DNA of 64,000 nucleotides from Linepithema humile (lineage: Eukaryota > Arthropoda > Insecta > Hymenoptera > Formicidae), in NCBI RefSeq assembly GCF_040581485.1, contig NC_090132.1, forward strand, positions 25,369,911-25,433,910. The letters are read 5' to 3'. Within the stretch, counting starts at the first letter, position 1; each line of letters begins with the position of its first letter. The position numbers were made by a program, and so were the translations under genes. The notes under the pieces were generated by a model. It searched no databases. It saw only the letters and a program-made list of their open reading frames with translations, and was not told the DNA's origin. Positions 12,501 to 25,300 of this stretch are shown in pieces.

Positions 12501-15500
12501 TATTCATGTGAGTCTCTGCGCAATGTCATCAATTATCAATTTTACATAAACATTGTTTGCGCGAACATAGATACCAGATGTCGCAATTATTATAAAACTA
12601 ACAGAATTTCAAGATTCAAAATAATCACATAAACGTACGTGCGTATTAAACTTTTAATGATAACTTTTATTGAATAAAGAGTTATGTTTATAACATTTAT
12701 ATCGTTGTTAAAGTTTCTTGTTTACTTGAAACTTTATACGTCGCTCATTACGCTCGGTTCTTCATCACAGTTGGCTAAATCTCTTGCGAGGTCGTCTTCG
12801 TTAAAATGTTTCCGCATTAATCTATAATGATCGTATGTACGAAAAGTAATCATTGTCGGTAGTTGTATCCATAATCATAAATAATGACCATTGGTCACTC
12901 GTTGGTTGATCGTTATTCGAGCGACTGTTTACGTTTCCACGGGTCGTTAATTCGTTTCCATTAAGGCGCGGTCTTGCCTGCCTCTTTTCTCTTATCGGCC
13001 TTTTTTTGTTTCTTTTCGTCGCGATACCTCTCGTTGATTGTCAACTAATTTTAGGCCCGCGGTACATATATCTTTACATTATAGCGATTAAGAATCGTTT
13101 TGAACACGAACGGTATTTTTTCAGTGACTCTTAAGTAACTTTCAGCGACATTATAAGACATAAAGTATGTGTCACGTCCTCGATATTCCATGTGTGTAAA
13201 CATATTTTTAGCATGATCATTAGATCTAAATGAAGTAACCACATGTATCTCGAGACAAATTAAGATTGCAAAATATTGTTTGGAAATTTGTTTTCTGTGA
13301 GATTTATATTTAATTTAGATGGTAAAAAGATTAGGATATTTTTATATCTCATAAAATTGTGAAAGAGTTTTAGGTTTTCAAAACTTGCACACAATTTTGA
13401 CGCAAAAGAATCTTTCTTTTGGACGTTAATTCTTTCTTACAGGCAGCTTACGATAACGAGCATCAAAAGTTACGAGCAAAAGACATTTGCGAGTAATGCG
13501 TAGCTTGAAGAAACGATTAATGGCTTCATTGCGACGTTCTACGCCCTCGATGCGCAGAGGTACCGGTTCTACCAACGAGCCCGCCTCTTTCTTATTCTCC
13601 TCGTCATTCATATATATTTTCGATCTTTCTATCCCTTTTTGTCTTCGTTATCTATTTTCTTTGCAAAGACTGTTTAAATGTCTATCACCGTTACTAATTA
13701 CGACTGTCATTTTTCATAAATATATAATTGAATGAATTAGCATTTGAAGGAAGAATCTAATCAACTCAAATTATATCAAAATCTCGTTGTCACTGGTTTT
13801 TTTCACTCGAGTGATTGTACAATTCATCGAGCTATCCTTGTATTATTTGCACTCCAGCAAAAACACACTGCTAAACTTCGGATTGCGAATCAAAAGATTT
13901 AGAAAGCATCGATCTATGTATACTGGATGTCTACATGGCGGAGCAGGAACTATAATCTCTCAATGTCTTTTGCCGTTTGGTTTTTCATGTAACCTCGATG
14001 TTATCTCGGGAAGAAAGTCACTTCGCAAGGATCATTGCGCCCAGACGCGCAGTCACGACCGCTATATTGCTACATGGCATCGCGTTTTATATGTTGTAGG
14101 CGTGACCGGTACTACGAGATCTTTATCGGTTCTTCATTATTATTATGTTATATATCGCGATTACATCGGTCGCCATTGGAGCGATATGCATCAAGGCACG
14201 AGTTATCGCGGAGATAAGCGTGTGAAGTATAGAACCCCGTGAGATGGTTTACCAACGAAATAATTCTTAGCGCGCGATTGTTTGCACAATACATTGTTCT
14301 CTCGTATTGCGGAGAAACTTGATATGCACTCTTGTGCGCGCCGTTATTAATTATTACATTGCATGAATGGAGTTATCGCACAAATCATCGATTGTCAAAC
14401 GTTATATCGTTTTGCATCTACCTTGTCTTTCGACGGAAATACAAGGAGGAATGCGCGTGCAAGCTTCATTTTCAGTAGTTAGATTCGCGTTACTAAGTGT
14501 AGTAGTTGTAATATTTAGCCATCTGTTTCTTGTTTTTTTTTCCACTTGATTAATGTATCAACTCTACACAACTTACGTTATCGTTTTCTCTAGCTTAATT
14601 TATATTTACAAATTTTTATCAGTTGTTAAACTTATAATTTTGGCGCAAATATTATTTTATTTTTTTGCGAGTTATTTTTGTCGCGGAGATAACGCATTGA
14701 TATCGCGTATTATTATCGCGAACGGTTTCTCCAACGATTTATGGACGCACGAAATCATACGGAGAAATACGGAGCAAATACAAGCATTGCGAAGAGAAAA
14801 GATCGTGTGGAACTTATTAAACATGACAAGTAAATAGATTTATTTCGATACACATGATTTGCCTTCGAGGTCATCTTATTGATTATTGATTTATCGGTTA
14901 TCGTCTTGTAAGGAAATATGATTAACGTTTTCATTAAATTTACAAACGCGAGTCGTAATTTTGTGCTGAATGACAAGGCTGTTCTGTTCGCGGATATCGT
15001 AGACGTGATGACAATTAAATGAATTGAAAGCAAGACCATAGATTCGCACGGTTCGGCGCGAGTGTCTCTCGATTGATTTGCGATTGGCGCAATGCGCGTG
15101 TAAGTTACCATATACATCGGCGCTGCATAGGCGTCATTAATCAATGAATTCGAAGCAACGCGAGAGGCGTTATTCTATTTTGAATAATTATTACAGATGG
15201 CAATTACGGCTCTTCGTAATATTGCGCTCAACGTATAATTGTCCGTCTCTTCCCGGTATTCGGACGTCTTTCCCACGAACGCAAACGTTTTGAAACACGA
15301 CGTTTCACGCAAACTGCTCACACGCCCGCCTCGCGCATCGCGAGCTGCATCAAGGCGCGAATGCAAGCGCGTGCAGCGCGCGTAGAATCGCGCGTTTAAC
15401 GAGTGGTTAGCTTCCACTGCCGTGTTTCGAAGATACACATCTCGTAATCGGATACAGCGCTAACGCGCGATTACTCGCGATCACTCACGTAAGCCCCATG

Positions 15501-16500
15501 GGTCACATCTCAAGCCGGCGAGGTGCCGATGTCGATAGCATTTTCGTGAATTTGCACGATGCAAGCCGCTTTAAGTTTTATAACATGTAATATATTTTAT
15601 AACAATTGATTCTATTAGGAAACTTTAATGTTTTAATCACGCGTTTGCATTTCCTAGATATTAAATTTAGTATTCTTTCCAAACATCAAGTAGTATAAAT
15701 AAAATTTTATCGTACGCTCACATTTTTATTACAGTTTATCAGATTTATTAATTTATTATACCACTTTATATTACGCAAAAGAAGACGTTGAAGAGAGTAA
15801 AGTCGAGATGTAATTTGCACGCGGTTTCTTTTTAATGCGCGAAAAGGCTACGCGAGTTAACACGCGATGCGCATTTCCATGCATTTTCGCGTATTCTCTA
15901 CTGTATTATTTATCCGCGCATACAATTTGTTCCACCTTATTTTCAAATGCACGACATTATCTTGTCTCGTTGAGCGCATCGGTATAAGCACGCGTAAGAA
16001 AGCACTGTGATTACTCTGTTGTGCTACCACAAATTATACTCCCCTCGGCGATTTCGTTAGACGCACATTTGATATTTAACTTTGTTAGAGAGACGCGTTT
16101 TAAAGTAGATAATATTAACTTTGCTGATTTACTGGAAATGATTAAACTCGAAGACGGCTTCACACCCCAACGAATCTCCAGATTCTCTCTGGTTAAAGTT
16201 GGAATATTTATTGCTTTTCTTCGGAACAAACTGCAATTAAATATCATTCTTACGACTCGCAGTCGTCCGCAAATGCTTTCTCAACAGATATTTTAATAGA
16301 CACTTTAACCGCTCTCTTCCCCATCAAAGCCGTTTCCTGGTTCGTGAATTTAGCAGTCTGATTAAATCTCACAGACATGTTTCACTTTCCCTCGGTCGGA
16401 GTTATGTTTATCTGATCCCCGGTCGAGTCAATACAACGAGAATGCGGCGCAATTAGTATCTCATTAGACAGCGCGACTGTTCTAATTCCTTAGTTTCGCA
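9561..16500. other. Gene-free non-coding stretch
   Basis: About 7 kb of alternating AT-rich and moderately GC-rich DNA with no recognised gene, RNA or mobile element. CpG-richer patches lie at about 9890-10330, 11290-11720 and 15290-15540. The longest frame is 151 codons on the plus strand at 13787-14242; it shows no known domain, so it is not called as a gene. Runs of A or T occur around 11938-11985 and 16790-16870. Confidence 0.4.
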
Positions 16501-16581
16501 TTAGAAACGTCACTCCGCCGAGGAACGTAACGTGACGTTCCCTCGCGCCTCTCTTCGGCTTCTCGCACGCTCACCCTTCCG

Positions 16582-16650
16582 CTCTATTACGTTCCTTCGG
16601 CTTCTCCAAGCATGTGGCAAGGAACTTGGTACGCACCAAAGTAAACTACC
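16582..16650 (+). repeat. Local direct repeat 2, copy a
   Basis: Aligns with small gaps to 17054-17120. Shared text in order: CTCTATT, TTCTCC, GTGGC, AGGAA, TTGG, TACGC, GTAAACTA. The order and spacing are kept, which argues for common descent rather than chance. Confidence 0.55.
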
Positions 16651-17053
16651 ACTACTCTGCCTCTCTTATACGATGATTGACGCGAGTCGAGTCGGTGTCG
16701 GTTCGAAATGATTATGTGTTTACCGTTTCAAAACGCAGGCTATTCAAACCGACTGCATTTTGCGATATGTATTCTTAATAAGAGAAAAAAAAGGAGAGAA
16801 GCTTTCAACTTTGTTAAAATTTTATTATTATTTAAATTTCAATTTTTTCTCTAAAAAAAGAGATTTGAAGTTAATTTAGTGCCTTCATATATTACGAAAC
16901 AGTTTTCGATTTCCAACTTCTATTGTTCGTTATAAAAAAAATAATCAGTCATTGCAAATAAATGGCTCCTTCATGTAAAATTATCTAGCTTACAATGACG
17001 ATTGCCATGAGGGAAACCGCAAGAATAGACGTGACTCTTTGTCACTGTCCTCT

Positions 17054-17120
17054 CTCTATTCCGACTCTCTTCTCCGCGAGCCACGTGGCCAGGAAGTTGG
17101 CGTACGCTGATGTAAACTAT
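17054..17120 (+). repeat. Local direct repeat 2, copy b
   Basis: Second diverged copy of 16582-16650, about 470 bases downstream, with two or three short indels. Confidence 0.55.
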
Positions 17121-17650
17121 CGCATTTGCTAAAGCAGCTCGGGCGGACGAAACGAGGTCGCGAGCGCGCTCGACATTGTAAGCGGTAGGTTGATATGAGA
17201 TATGACTAGGTAGACACGTGAAAGAGGACATGACGGAAGATGAGCACGATGTGAAACGACGGTAAGCGAGTAAAGGAAGCCGGGGCGGAAAAAGAAAATC
17301 GAAAAAACCGGAATAGATCGAGACGATGAACCCGGCGTACGGAAACAAACACGGCGCCTTCGCAGCCGGTTAAATATAGGAGACGCATTCGAATAATAAA
17401 TGATAGCCGCGCATTAGCGCGCGGTTAAACAGGCATGTAAGTAGTGATGCGCGCTGAAAGATCGGCGCGAGCGAAATGCATTTCCATTATTTCGTGGGCC
17501 GGACTGCTTTAAACAACGCGCTGCGAGAACGAGACGCACAGAAATCGCGTATGCGTAAGCGTGATGGAAAATAATTATGGAAGAAAGGCGATTTGTAGTA
17601 ATTAGCATATATATGAAACTCGACGATGCTGCTCGTGAGATACGCTTATA

Positions 17651-19550
17651 AGACGCACTGCGCGTATTTACATATTTATGCAGGTATTTGGTAAATGTTG
17701 CTGCTGATGGGGTCTTGTAGCAGTTATTTTCAACGACCGTATAGATATAAAGTGGGTAAAAAATTTAAGGAAGCTGTATTTTAACAAAGTTTCCAAGCTA
17801 TTCCGAAGACTGAGTACGCTTTCATAAAGAACATTTATTCATCGATGATATATAATGACTATTATTGAGAATTTGTGCCTTGATAGACATGCTTATGTAA
17901 CGCAATCTTTCGTTCTTTATAGCATTTGGGAAAAATCGGAAATTAATAAAGATTATTTAAAAAAAAAAACAAATAAAGATAAAAGCGCAAATTCGACGAT
18001 CTGCAAATGACTGGCGATGACTCGCGCAAGCGCTCGCCTTATTCGTACATTAGCGACGACACGCGGATGTAGGCGTACGCTCGAACGGCAATTTACGTAC
18101 CGCACACGACTCACGCACTACGACACATCCGCGACACAATTCGCGCTCTCGTATGCACGCCGAAGGCGCGCAGCGCGAACACGAAGAGCCGCCGAGTGTG
18201 CGTGTACGGAAGAGCGAGTGGAAACGGACGATGCGAAGGGCATACGCGGGAGGAAGGGAAAGGACGTAAGAGGGACGACAGAGGGAAGGGGTTACGAAGA
18301 GGAGGAGTACAGGGACAGGAACGAAGGGACAAGGAGAGGACTGACGAAACGACGGGAGCGGGAGAGAAGGAGATAACCGCGGGGTCGGACCGGGTGGTTG
18401 AAATTAATGTTGCCCGCTTAATTGGAGCCACCGAAGAGTGTGCGTGTGGCCTAAGCGGTTCTCAACTCGCGCGCTATATTGTGAGGATGTCTTTCGTTTG
18501 TTAGACATTCGGTAATAGCCAGTGTAATTTTCGATGCCCGGTTGTGCGCGTGTCCTCGGTACAATAACCGGATGCGATTATTCTTTTGCAAGATATTTTC
18601 TGACAGTGAATGACAAATCGAATGGATACGGTAAATTGACGAATAACATGCGATTTTATATACAATCCTTTCTATAATTAATAATATTTTAAAGTAGAGC
18701 AACAAAATATCAGCAATGTCGGCTATCTGAATTATTTTTTAAATTGTGCTATATGTTTTTTTAAAGACTTTATTAATTTTTTTAAAAACATATATCAACA
18801 TGCATTATTTATTTTCTGACTTCTGATTTATAATGACACTCAATTTGTTTGATGAGATGAATAAATTTATCTTTGGTGTGCTCTCATCAGCCGTACCGTA
18901 ATCCGTCAGGTCCGCAACTTTCATAAAGATGATAGATTTGAATATATATCTTGCCATAATCGCGGGAGCAATTTGGGAAGGACTCGTGGTCGGAAATTTG
19001 AGTACCGACGCTGGCGAGAAAGTAGCAAGAAAATGGTTCGCGAGCAGGTTCGCGGCAGGTGCCTGCGCCGGGTGTGCCGTGCAAACATTCTGAGCATTTC
19101 GACTCCCCGTCTGATGATTTTTGGCTTCTTTCACCCAGATAAATTTGATCCTTCACGAACCACTACCTTGGAGACACATTCGTCCGAGCTTTTTTGCATC
19201 GCGGCACGATACAGGTTATTTGCCCGATTGTAGCAAGAATAACAGCGTCGTTAGCGACGTTGAGACAAATGGAGTCACAACGTATGAGACAAATTGCGAG
19301 CGATCGGGCGAGATTCATTACATTGCGAGGGATATAAAAAAATGTTTGGAACAATTTTCGAGATCGCTAAAAATTCGTTATTTCAAAATTCTGCACTGAT
19401 GATGAATAAAAATAAATTTACACATAGGTCGTGAATGCTTGAATCTCGTAATAAGCGGTTATTGAGCAAATTTATTCCTACAATTAGCTACGCTATATTA
19501 CCAGCGGTATCGCGACATTAGAAGTGACACATGAGTAATGCTTTTCCATC
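17651..19550. other. Non-coding stretch with a CpG-rich, purine-rich island
   Basis: AT-rich flanks surround a CpG-rich island at about 18000-18470, whose second half is strongly purine-rich on the plus strand. Overlapping frames of about 100 codons there encode Arg/Glu-rich low-complexity peptide and are judged compositional. The small open frame at 18929-19093 is listed separately. Confidence 0.4.
18929..19093 (+). other. Small open frame of 54 codons, unproven
   Basis: An ATG-started frame encodes a peptide beginning MIDLNIYLAIIAGAIWEGLV, with a hydrophobic stretch of about 16 residues that could span a membrane. A charged middle (STDAGEKVARKWF) and an Ala/Gly/Cys-rich end follow. In the same frame a second ATG at 18857 encodes MNKFIFGVLSSAVP and is cut off by a single TAA at 18899-18901. 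No family is recognised. It may be a decayed small gene, a real micropeptide or chance. Confidence 0.2.
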
Positions 19551-19577
19551 ACCTTCATAATTTTAAACAGTTACTCT

Positions 19578-19593
19578 TCAAAGTAAGCCTTGA
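19578..19593 (+). repeat. Short direct repeat 3, copy a
   Basis: TCAAAGTAAGCCTTGA matches 19727-19742 at 15 of 16 positions. The copies flank the hairpin at 19662-19703. Confidence 0.5.
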
Positions 19594-19661
19594 GATTCCC
19601 GGGCAAGTTTTCGCTGCAATTCGAAACATGCCGCGGCGTTTAGTAATATTGAGCCGTGACG

Positions 19662-19703
19662 AGAGATGAAACGAATCCACTTGTATGCGTGGATTCCATC
19701 TCT
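19662..19703. repeat. Inverted repeat (hairpin)
   Basis: GAATCCAC at 19673-19680 pairs with GTGGATTC at 19689-19696 across an 8-base loop. After a 4-base bulge, AGAGATG pairs with CATCTCT, giving 15 base pairs in all. Confidence 0.6.
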
Positions 19704-19726
19704 TTATGATGCCGTACGGAGAATTC

Positions 19727-19742
19727 TCAAAGTAAACCTTGA
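19727..19742 (+). repeat. Short direct repeat 3, copy b
   Basis: TCAAAGTAAACCTTGA, second copy, on the other side of the hairpin from 19578-19593. Confidence 0.5.
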
Positions 19743-20340
19743 ACGAGTCATCGATGCGATTCGCCACATGTGGCTAGTGGCGAGCGTATCGGGCGAGTGA
19801 GAGGCGAACTTCTATAGTCCTGAAAGGCTGTCCGCTGCGCTGTCCGAGCGTTGTTTCTTGAAGCCGAGAGTATGCGGAGCGGCGAGTAAAAAGGAGAGCG
19901 CGAGGCATGTCACCGTGTAGAGTAGTCTGTTCCCACTTTGTCCTAACCCACCCTCTTTTTCGCGATCCTCATCTCGCGACTGTCGAGAACGGGACCCGAC
20001 CCTTACTTATTGTTACTTACGGCTTACGGGGTTTCGGCACGCGAGCGGAGCTAATGTGTTAATATAACGTATAAGGGGGGGCTCGCCGCGGCGCGTATCT
20101 GCGCCTACGTAAGGGCGCAATACACGCGTACGCATGGCCGGGGCATGTGTCGCGCCATAAAATCGACCCACCCGATTGTCGTCGACGTCGTCACAATTCT
20201 ACCGTCGAACTGCGCTAGATTGTATTCATGAAGGTTAATCGCCGTTCGTCTCGCGGTAATTGTGGCGACGCGTTTGTTCATCCGTTCGTTCGCTCATTCG
20301 CGCCCATATACAGACCGTCCCGACGTGTTTCTAGTGTACG

Positions 20341-22490
20341 ATAATAATCATTTGACAAGTTGGAGATGAAAATTTTGACATAAAAATATCAAAGATACAA
20401 GATACGTACTTGAGAAATTAGACGAGTTAAAATAGATACAATATTAATTGTTTATTAATAATAACTTATATTAATTAAGCGTGTGAATAATATCTGTTTA
20501 ATCGAGAGCACTATATACATATAATTATACAATAACTTTATGTAAATCTTATATATATAATTCGAAATATTATCTATCTATCTATCTATTAAAGATTAGA
20601 AGTAAATGTCGTTGACTGTTACACGTGACTCGAGAACACCATTTGTAAATTTATTTGTTTTATATTTGATCTTAATTCTCGACTCATAGATCATCAGCGC
20701 ATATCAGCGTGGGCGGGGTTTCGTGGCACGTGCTTTCACGATTTTACGATCAACGACGTACATTCGCGGCCATTACATACGGTGAACTCTTTTTTTTATA
20801 CGTGTGTTTGAACGACGACACCGTGGTCACGCGACGATTGGTCACGGGACGCGAAGACAAGAATGAGAATAAAATCGGGCCCTCCTGTCGTGCCATTACG
20901 TGGGACGCGTCCCCCTAAATTTGTCCGCTCTTAAATCCGTCACGACGCATCGCGCTGATCGTCCTATTAATCGCGATATCCACGCGTGTATCCCGGCCGT
21001 GGTGTGCGTGGTCGCGCGCACGGTTTTTATGACGATGTGATATAAAAACCATGCTCCGAATTGGCCGCGCCGTCGATCGTATTGAGAGAGCCAGAACAAC
21101 AGTCAAGATTTCTGACTGGCACGAACGAGACGTGACTTTCTTTATGGCGTAGTAAAATTCGTAGCGACGAGAACTACAAAAGCTCGTCTTTATTCATGGA
21201 ATAAAATAAAATTTTTTCAAAGGAATATAGCTGAAAGTTGATATATCGACCCATTTGCGAGAAATATTTTCGGGATAACGAAATCTTTCAATAAAACTGA
21301 AATAAAATACATTTATGTGTATATATTTTGTATATATTAATTGCAAATTAGATATATGAAAATAATTAAAGTAACTGATAAAAATCTATAATACTGTTAC
21401 AACACTACCATCTCGTTATCGATATCAAGATGTAGTTTCTCTTGTACTGTATACACACGTACATCCGTATTTATAAGACTCGTTAGACGGCGTCTGAATT
21501 TTTAAGGGCTTGTTGAACAATCGAATGGGCTTCGAATGGGTGTGCTTGGTCCCAGACAGGCGGGTCCCGTTGCGGAGGCGGAAAGGCGCGTAGGCGTTGC
21601 GGCGAATGCAAATTGGCCACACCACAGATTTCGACGATACATCTTAATTTCCTGGCCCGCCAAAAGTACCGGCTCGTGCCAAGTGCCCGATTTACGAAAG
21701 ATCTCGGCACATTAGCCAGAAGAAATTGTGTGAAAAAAACGTGATGCGATTATTTAACCAGAATAATTGATAAGATTGTAAATCTTCTGGCATGTTATGT
21801 ATTTTGCGCAGAAGCGCACAACTTTCAAAGAAGATTCAACATCTACGCATAATTCTCGCTGAAGTTGACACGCGTTTGTCGAGAGCGCAGACATCACAAC
21901 TTGTTCATCGCGGCCGACATACGCGCCGAATACGCGAACACATGTTATCAGTATGTTTCTCATTTGCAAACGAAATAAAAGGCAGCGATGGGTACGCGAG
22001 ACTTGAATCCCACGATTCCTCAGTATACGAATGGTATTCGCAAGGCCATCTCCGGGAATTTCGCTTCCAGGAACAAACCGCTCTCCGAGTGTTCACACAA
22101 ATGACCGAACTCTCCTTTGAGACTACTATCTTCCGTTCTTTCAAATTCTCTATTCTTTCTGACGCTATCAAAGGCGATCAACAATTATTAAGCATTTTGC
22201 CATCATGTTTATTTTGACTGAACACAAACGTCATTGTCACTAATCAGATATACGATAGTTCAAACAAAATCTTGTTGATTGTTTTGTTCGTATCATTTCA
22301 CGCAACTTACATTATTTTTCGTAATAATTCTTTTTGTTTTTATCAAATTTAAAGATACAACAAAAATAGAAAAATTTATTGTGTTTTAAAAATTCTCGCG
22401 ATCGTGATGCCGTTTGTGATGTGTTAACGACATATTTCGTGACATACTTTGTATTCTAATGGTTATTAAATTTAACTGTTACGACGACTT
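20341..22490. other. Gene-free mixed stretch
   Basis: AT-rich DNA with a TATC microsatellite at 20571-20589, then CpG-rich patches at about 20700-21130 and 21480-21720. A 141-codon plus-strand frame at 21792-22217 shows no known domain and is not called. Confidence 0.4.
20571..20589. repeat. (TATC)n microsatellite
   Basis: Nearly five tandem TATC units. Confidence 0.85.
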
Positions 22491-22559
22491 CTAATGAACA
22501 CATCGAAATGTGGGTCCCCGTGGCATCGACTCGGATACATCTTAGGCAAATGGCCCTAC

Positions 22560-22658
22560 GGCGGTGGTCGTGAGATTAAGTTTAATTGGGCGGTGGTCCC
22601 GGCTGAATTGAGATTTATGAAGTAAATTCATTGTTTCGAGTCGCCACTGTGGACCACC
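22560..22658. promoter_or_regulatory. Cluster of GGTGGTC motifs (candidate regulatory element)
   Basis: GGCGGTGGTC occurs at 22560-22569 and again at 22589-22598. The reverse complement GGACCACC is at 22651-22658 and pairs perfectly with GGTGGTCC at 22592-22599. The shared core resembles the Gli/Ci site TGGGTGGTC but misses two of its positions. Ci is a regulator of engrailed in flies; binding here is only inferred. Confidence 0.3.
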
Positions 22659-23561
22659 AACACCGATTCAGCGCCCGTTCCCTTTCCCCCCGCATCACCG
22701 GTCTACCGCTATCAAACGATGTCCCCTGCAACGAAGCCCACAGCAACATCTGACAATCCGGCTACTGTGGGCTGCTCGAATAAGAAGAAGCCAACCACGG
22801 TAGCCGCTACATCATCTCGACTTCCTTTACTGGGCTACCTCGCGTCAAGATTGCTTCCTGACGAATAAAATGGGCGTAAATCGAAAGTTTAGATTGACAG
22901 CGCTCGTGAAACCGGACGGTAATTCGACCATCCATCATTAAAGTCAGCGGTCATACTGAAAGTCATTGCGGATGAGAGAGAGAACAAAATAAAAATAATT
23001 TTGCTATACAACCTTCTTTTTCCACCATAAAAAAGAAAGTGCATTGTTTGTTGAAAAAATTGACGAACTTTAATAAATAGGTCCGTAATATGAAATATTA
23101 ATCCTGTGACCTTTAAGACGTAGATTTGCTCAAGTAAATGATTCTCTTGATGCCGTTATTATTTCTTTAGATCTTCATTAGCATAACACGTGCAAAGTTT
23201 TATTAGATGAAAAGACTTTAAGGTGTGTCGACTTTTTCGATAAACAGTTGATATTGTAATAATACGAAGTTAGATTCTAAATTTTTCTCAACGCGAGAGA
23301 ATTACGATCGACCTCACTATTGCACTCGGTTATTCATATTAGTTATCGAGAGTGTAATCTGAGAGAGGTCATCGTCGGATCAACGAACCGCACGAGATAG
23401 AAAACCGGACGAGGGTCGATTTATTTGTTGCCGGCGCAAATCCAACTGATCAAACAGAAATGTTCCACATTGTCGCGCCAGATTAATCCGGAATTAATAA
23501 TCTTGACGGGGCGTTCGTTTAATTGAAGCGCATTACCGCGCGGAGAACGAAGCCTCTCCAT

Positions 23562-23606
23562 GTGGTCCCGCGAAATCGCTTAATTTCGTGGCTCATATGA
23601 GACCAC
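23562..23606. repeat. Two-step inverted repeat
   Basis: GTGGTC at the left end pairs with GACCAC at the right end. Inside, CGCGAAAT faces ATTTCGTG with one mismatch around a six-base loop. The GTGGTCCCG start is shared with the element near 22593. Confidence 0.5.
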
Positions 23607-24440
23607 GGTGAATTTAATATACGCGGATCTCCGCGACGGAGCCCGCACGGACGGGTTGACGATAATGATGAGGGAAACGGAGACGGAGAAAGAGAACAGC
23701 GTGACGAAAGCCAGCATGGAGAAATGTCAGGAGACGTTCAAAGTCAGATGAAGACAGATATGCGGCGTGTGCGCAAATTTACTGCCGACGTTCTTGTCGT
23801 ATATGCTGGATATGTTCGTCGAATGTGCGGATGTCAGCGAAATTCTTACTTCCAGGGAAACGTCCGTCGTTCGTGCGACGCGTGCGATACGAAAGAGAAA
23901 TACCTACCACTAATGCTAAATATTTCACGTATTTGCCGTATAACAGAAGCGTGACGGATATTTTCATTTGACTAACGAGCATTTATATCAAAATGTCCAC
24001 GGCTAATTGACGCAGGAAATTCACGCGCGTGTCACCGCGGACGTAAGAATCTCAGCTTTCTGCTCAAGACAGCTTTCTGCAGATATGTAAATATATCCGT
24101 GCAACATTGTAATGACAAATCCAACAGGAAAGAAGACGATTGCATATTCTATGGAGAGAGAAATAAATTATGCAAACAAATATCGAGGTAACGCGATAAT
24201 TCCTGACACCGGTGACTTTGCCAACTCGATAGCATAGCATTACCTGTCAACGGAACTGGACTGTACGCGGCACAACGCTCAATTTGGAGCAGCCTCGGTT
24301 ACGCAGAGATACGCATGAACGCACAAACGCTCGACACGCCACACACCGCTCGCTGCCACACGCATGCTGGCGGACACCCACAAGCTGCCCGGTTCTTTTC
24401 ACGGCTTTTCAGAGCCGCGTCGGCTAAATCTTTACTCGGT

Positions 24441-25260
24441 AAATCCGCCGAGAATATCATTGACCGCAATTAGATGATTAATCGCAAGTTATTTTCACAA
24501 AGATCACCTACCAATCACGTATGAGATACCTTCTACATCCTAACTTTGGAAAGCATTGGCAATTATGACTTCGACAAGTGTTTTCGATGTCTAACAGAGG
24601 CTATAAAAATTCCTTCTCGGTGTAGGACATGTCTCGGAATATTATTAATTTTTTTTACTTTGACTTGCGCGACTATTTCACGCGAATAAAAAGAGAAAGA
24701 AAGAATGTTATCACGCGGCTGTAATAACAGTAGAAGTAATTTTGATCTCTTCTCATGCGGATGGCACTTCGATGCCGGTGGATTAGCGGAGTATCATGTG
24801 ACCGGTCGTGCTTGGAATTCTCGTGGAATTTCAGGGTCTACGGTTCCTGGCGGCGCAGGGCGCCTCGAAGAATTTGCTACAGTGAAGCATTCGAGACTTT
24901 TATGGTCGCGGGACGCGGCCGAGCCATTAGAAGCTCCATGATTTGGTCCATATAATTCCCAAGAATTCTCTGATTCGTTAGCTTAATCTCGGCTTGGGAT
25001 TAATTATCATTGGAAATCTCATATTAACGCAACATCTCGTTATCTCTTCGTGTCGTCAAGCAAATTACATTGTATTGATAATATAACCATATATTATGTC
25101 GATATTTTATCGTCATACTATTTTATATTGCTTTTAATGCCATTTTATTACGCTAATGTTAACATCACACTATTTTTATGTATCTGTTTAAAAAGATATT
25201 TATACTTATCTTTAAAAGATTAATACTCTCGATAAGTGTACAATATATCGAACTAGTGAT
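24441..25260. other. Gene-free stretch
   Basis: AT-rich DNA around a moderately GC-rich patch (24700-25010). No recognised gene or repeat. Confidence 0.45.
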
Positions 25261-25300
25261 ATTACGAGAGGATAATTTAAAACTAATGACGCGAACTACG

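Larger units (their letters stand above)
16501..17650. other. GC-richer block with a local duplicate
   Basis: Two pyrimidine-rich and CpG-rich patches (about 16510-16700 and 17030-17540) contain related segments listed as repeat 2. No coding sequence was recognised. Confidence 0.4.
19551..20340. other. CpG-rich block with a short repeat and a hairpin
   Basis: GC content rises from 19600 to about 20330. The block holds the 16-base repeat at 19578/19727, the hairpin at 19662-19703 and a G run near 20075. No coding sequence was recognised. Confidence 0.4.
22491..24440. other. Non-coding block with GGTGGTC motifs and hairpins
   Basis: Two islands (about 22500-22860 and 23380-24060) look like conserved non-coding sequence by composition. 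They carry the GGTGGTC cluster and the 45-base hairpin listed separately. No coding exon was recognised. Confidence 0.4.

Noticed and set aside
13787..14242. 151-codon plus-strand frame
   Set aside because: No recognisable domain and no splice context, and a shorter frame overlaps it in another phase. Could only be rescued by expression or conservation.
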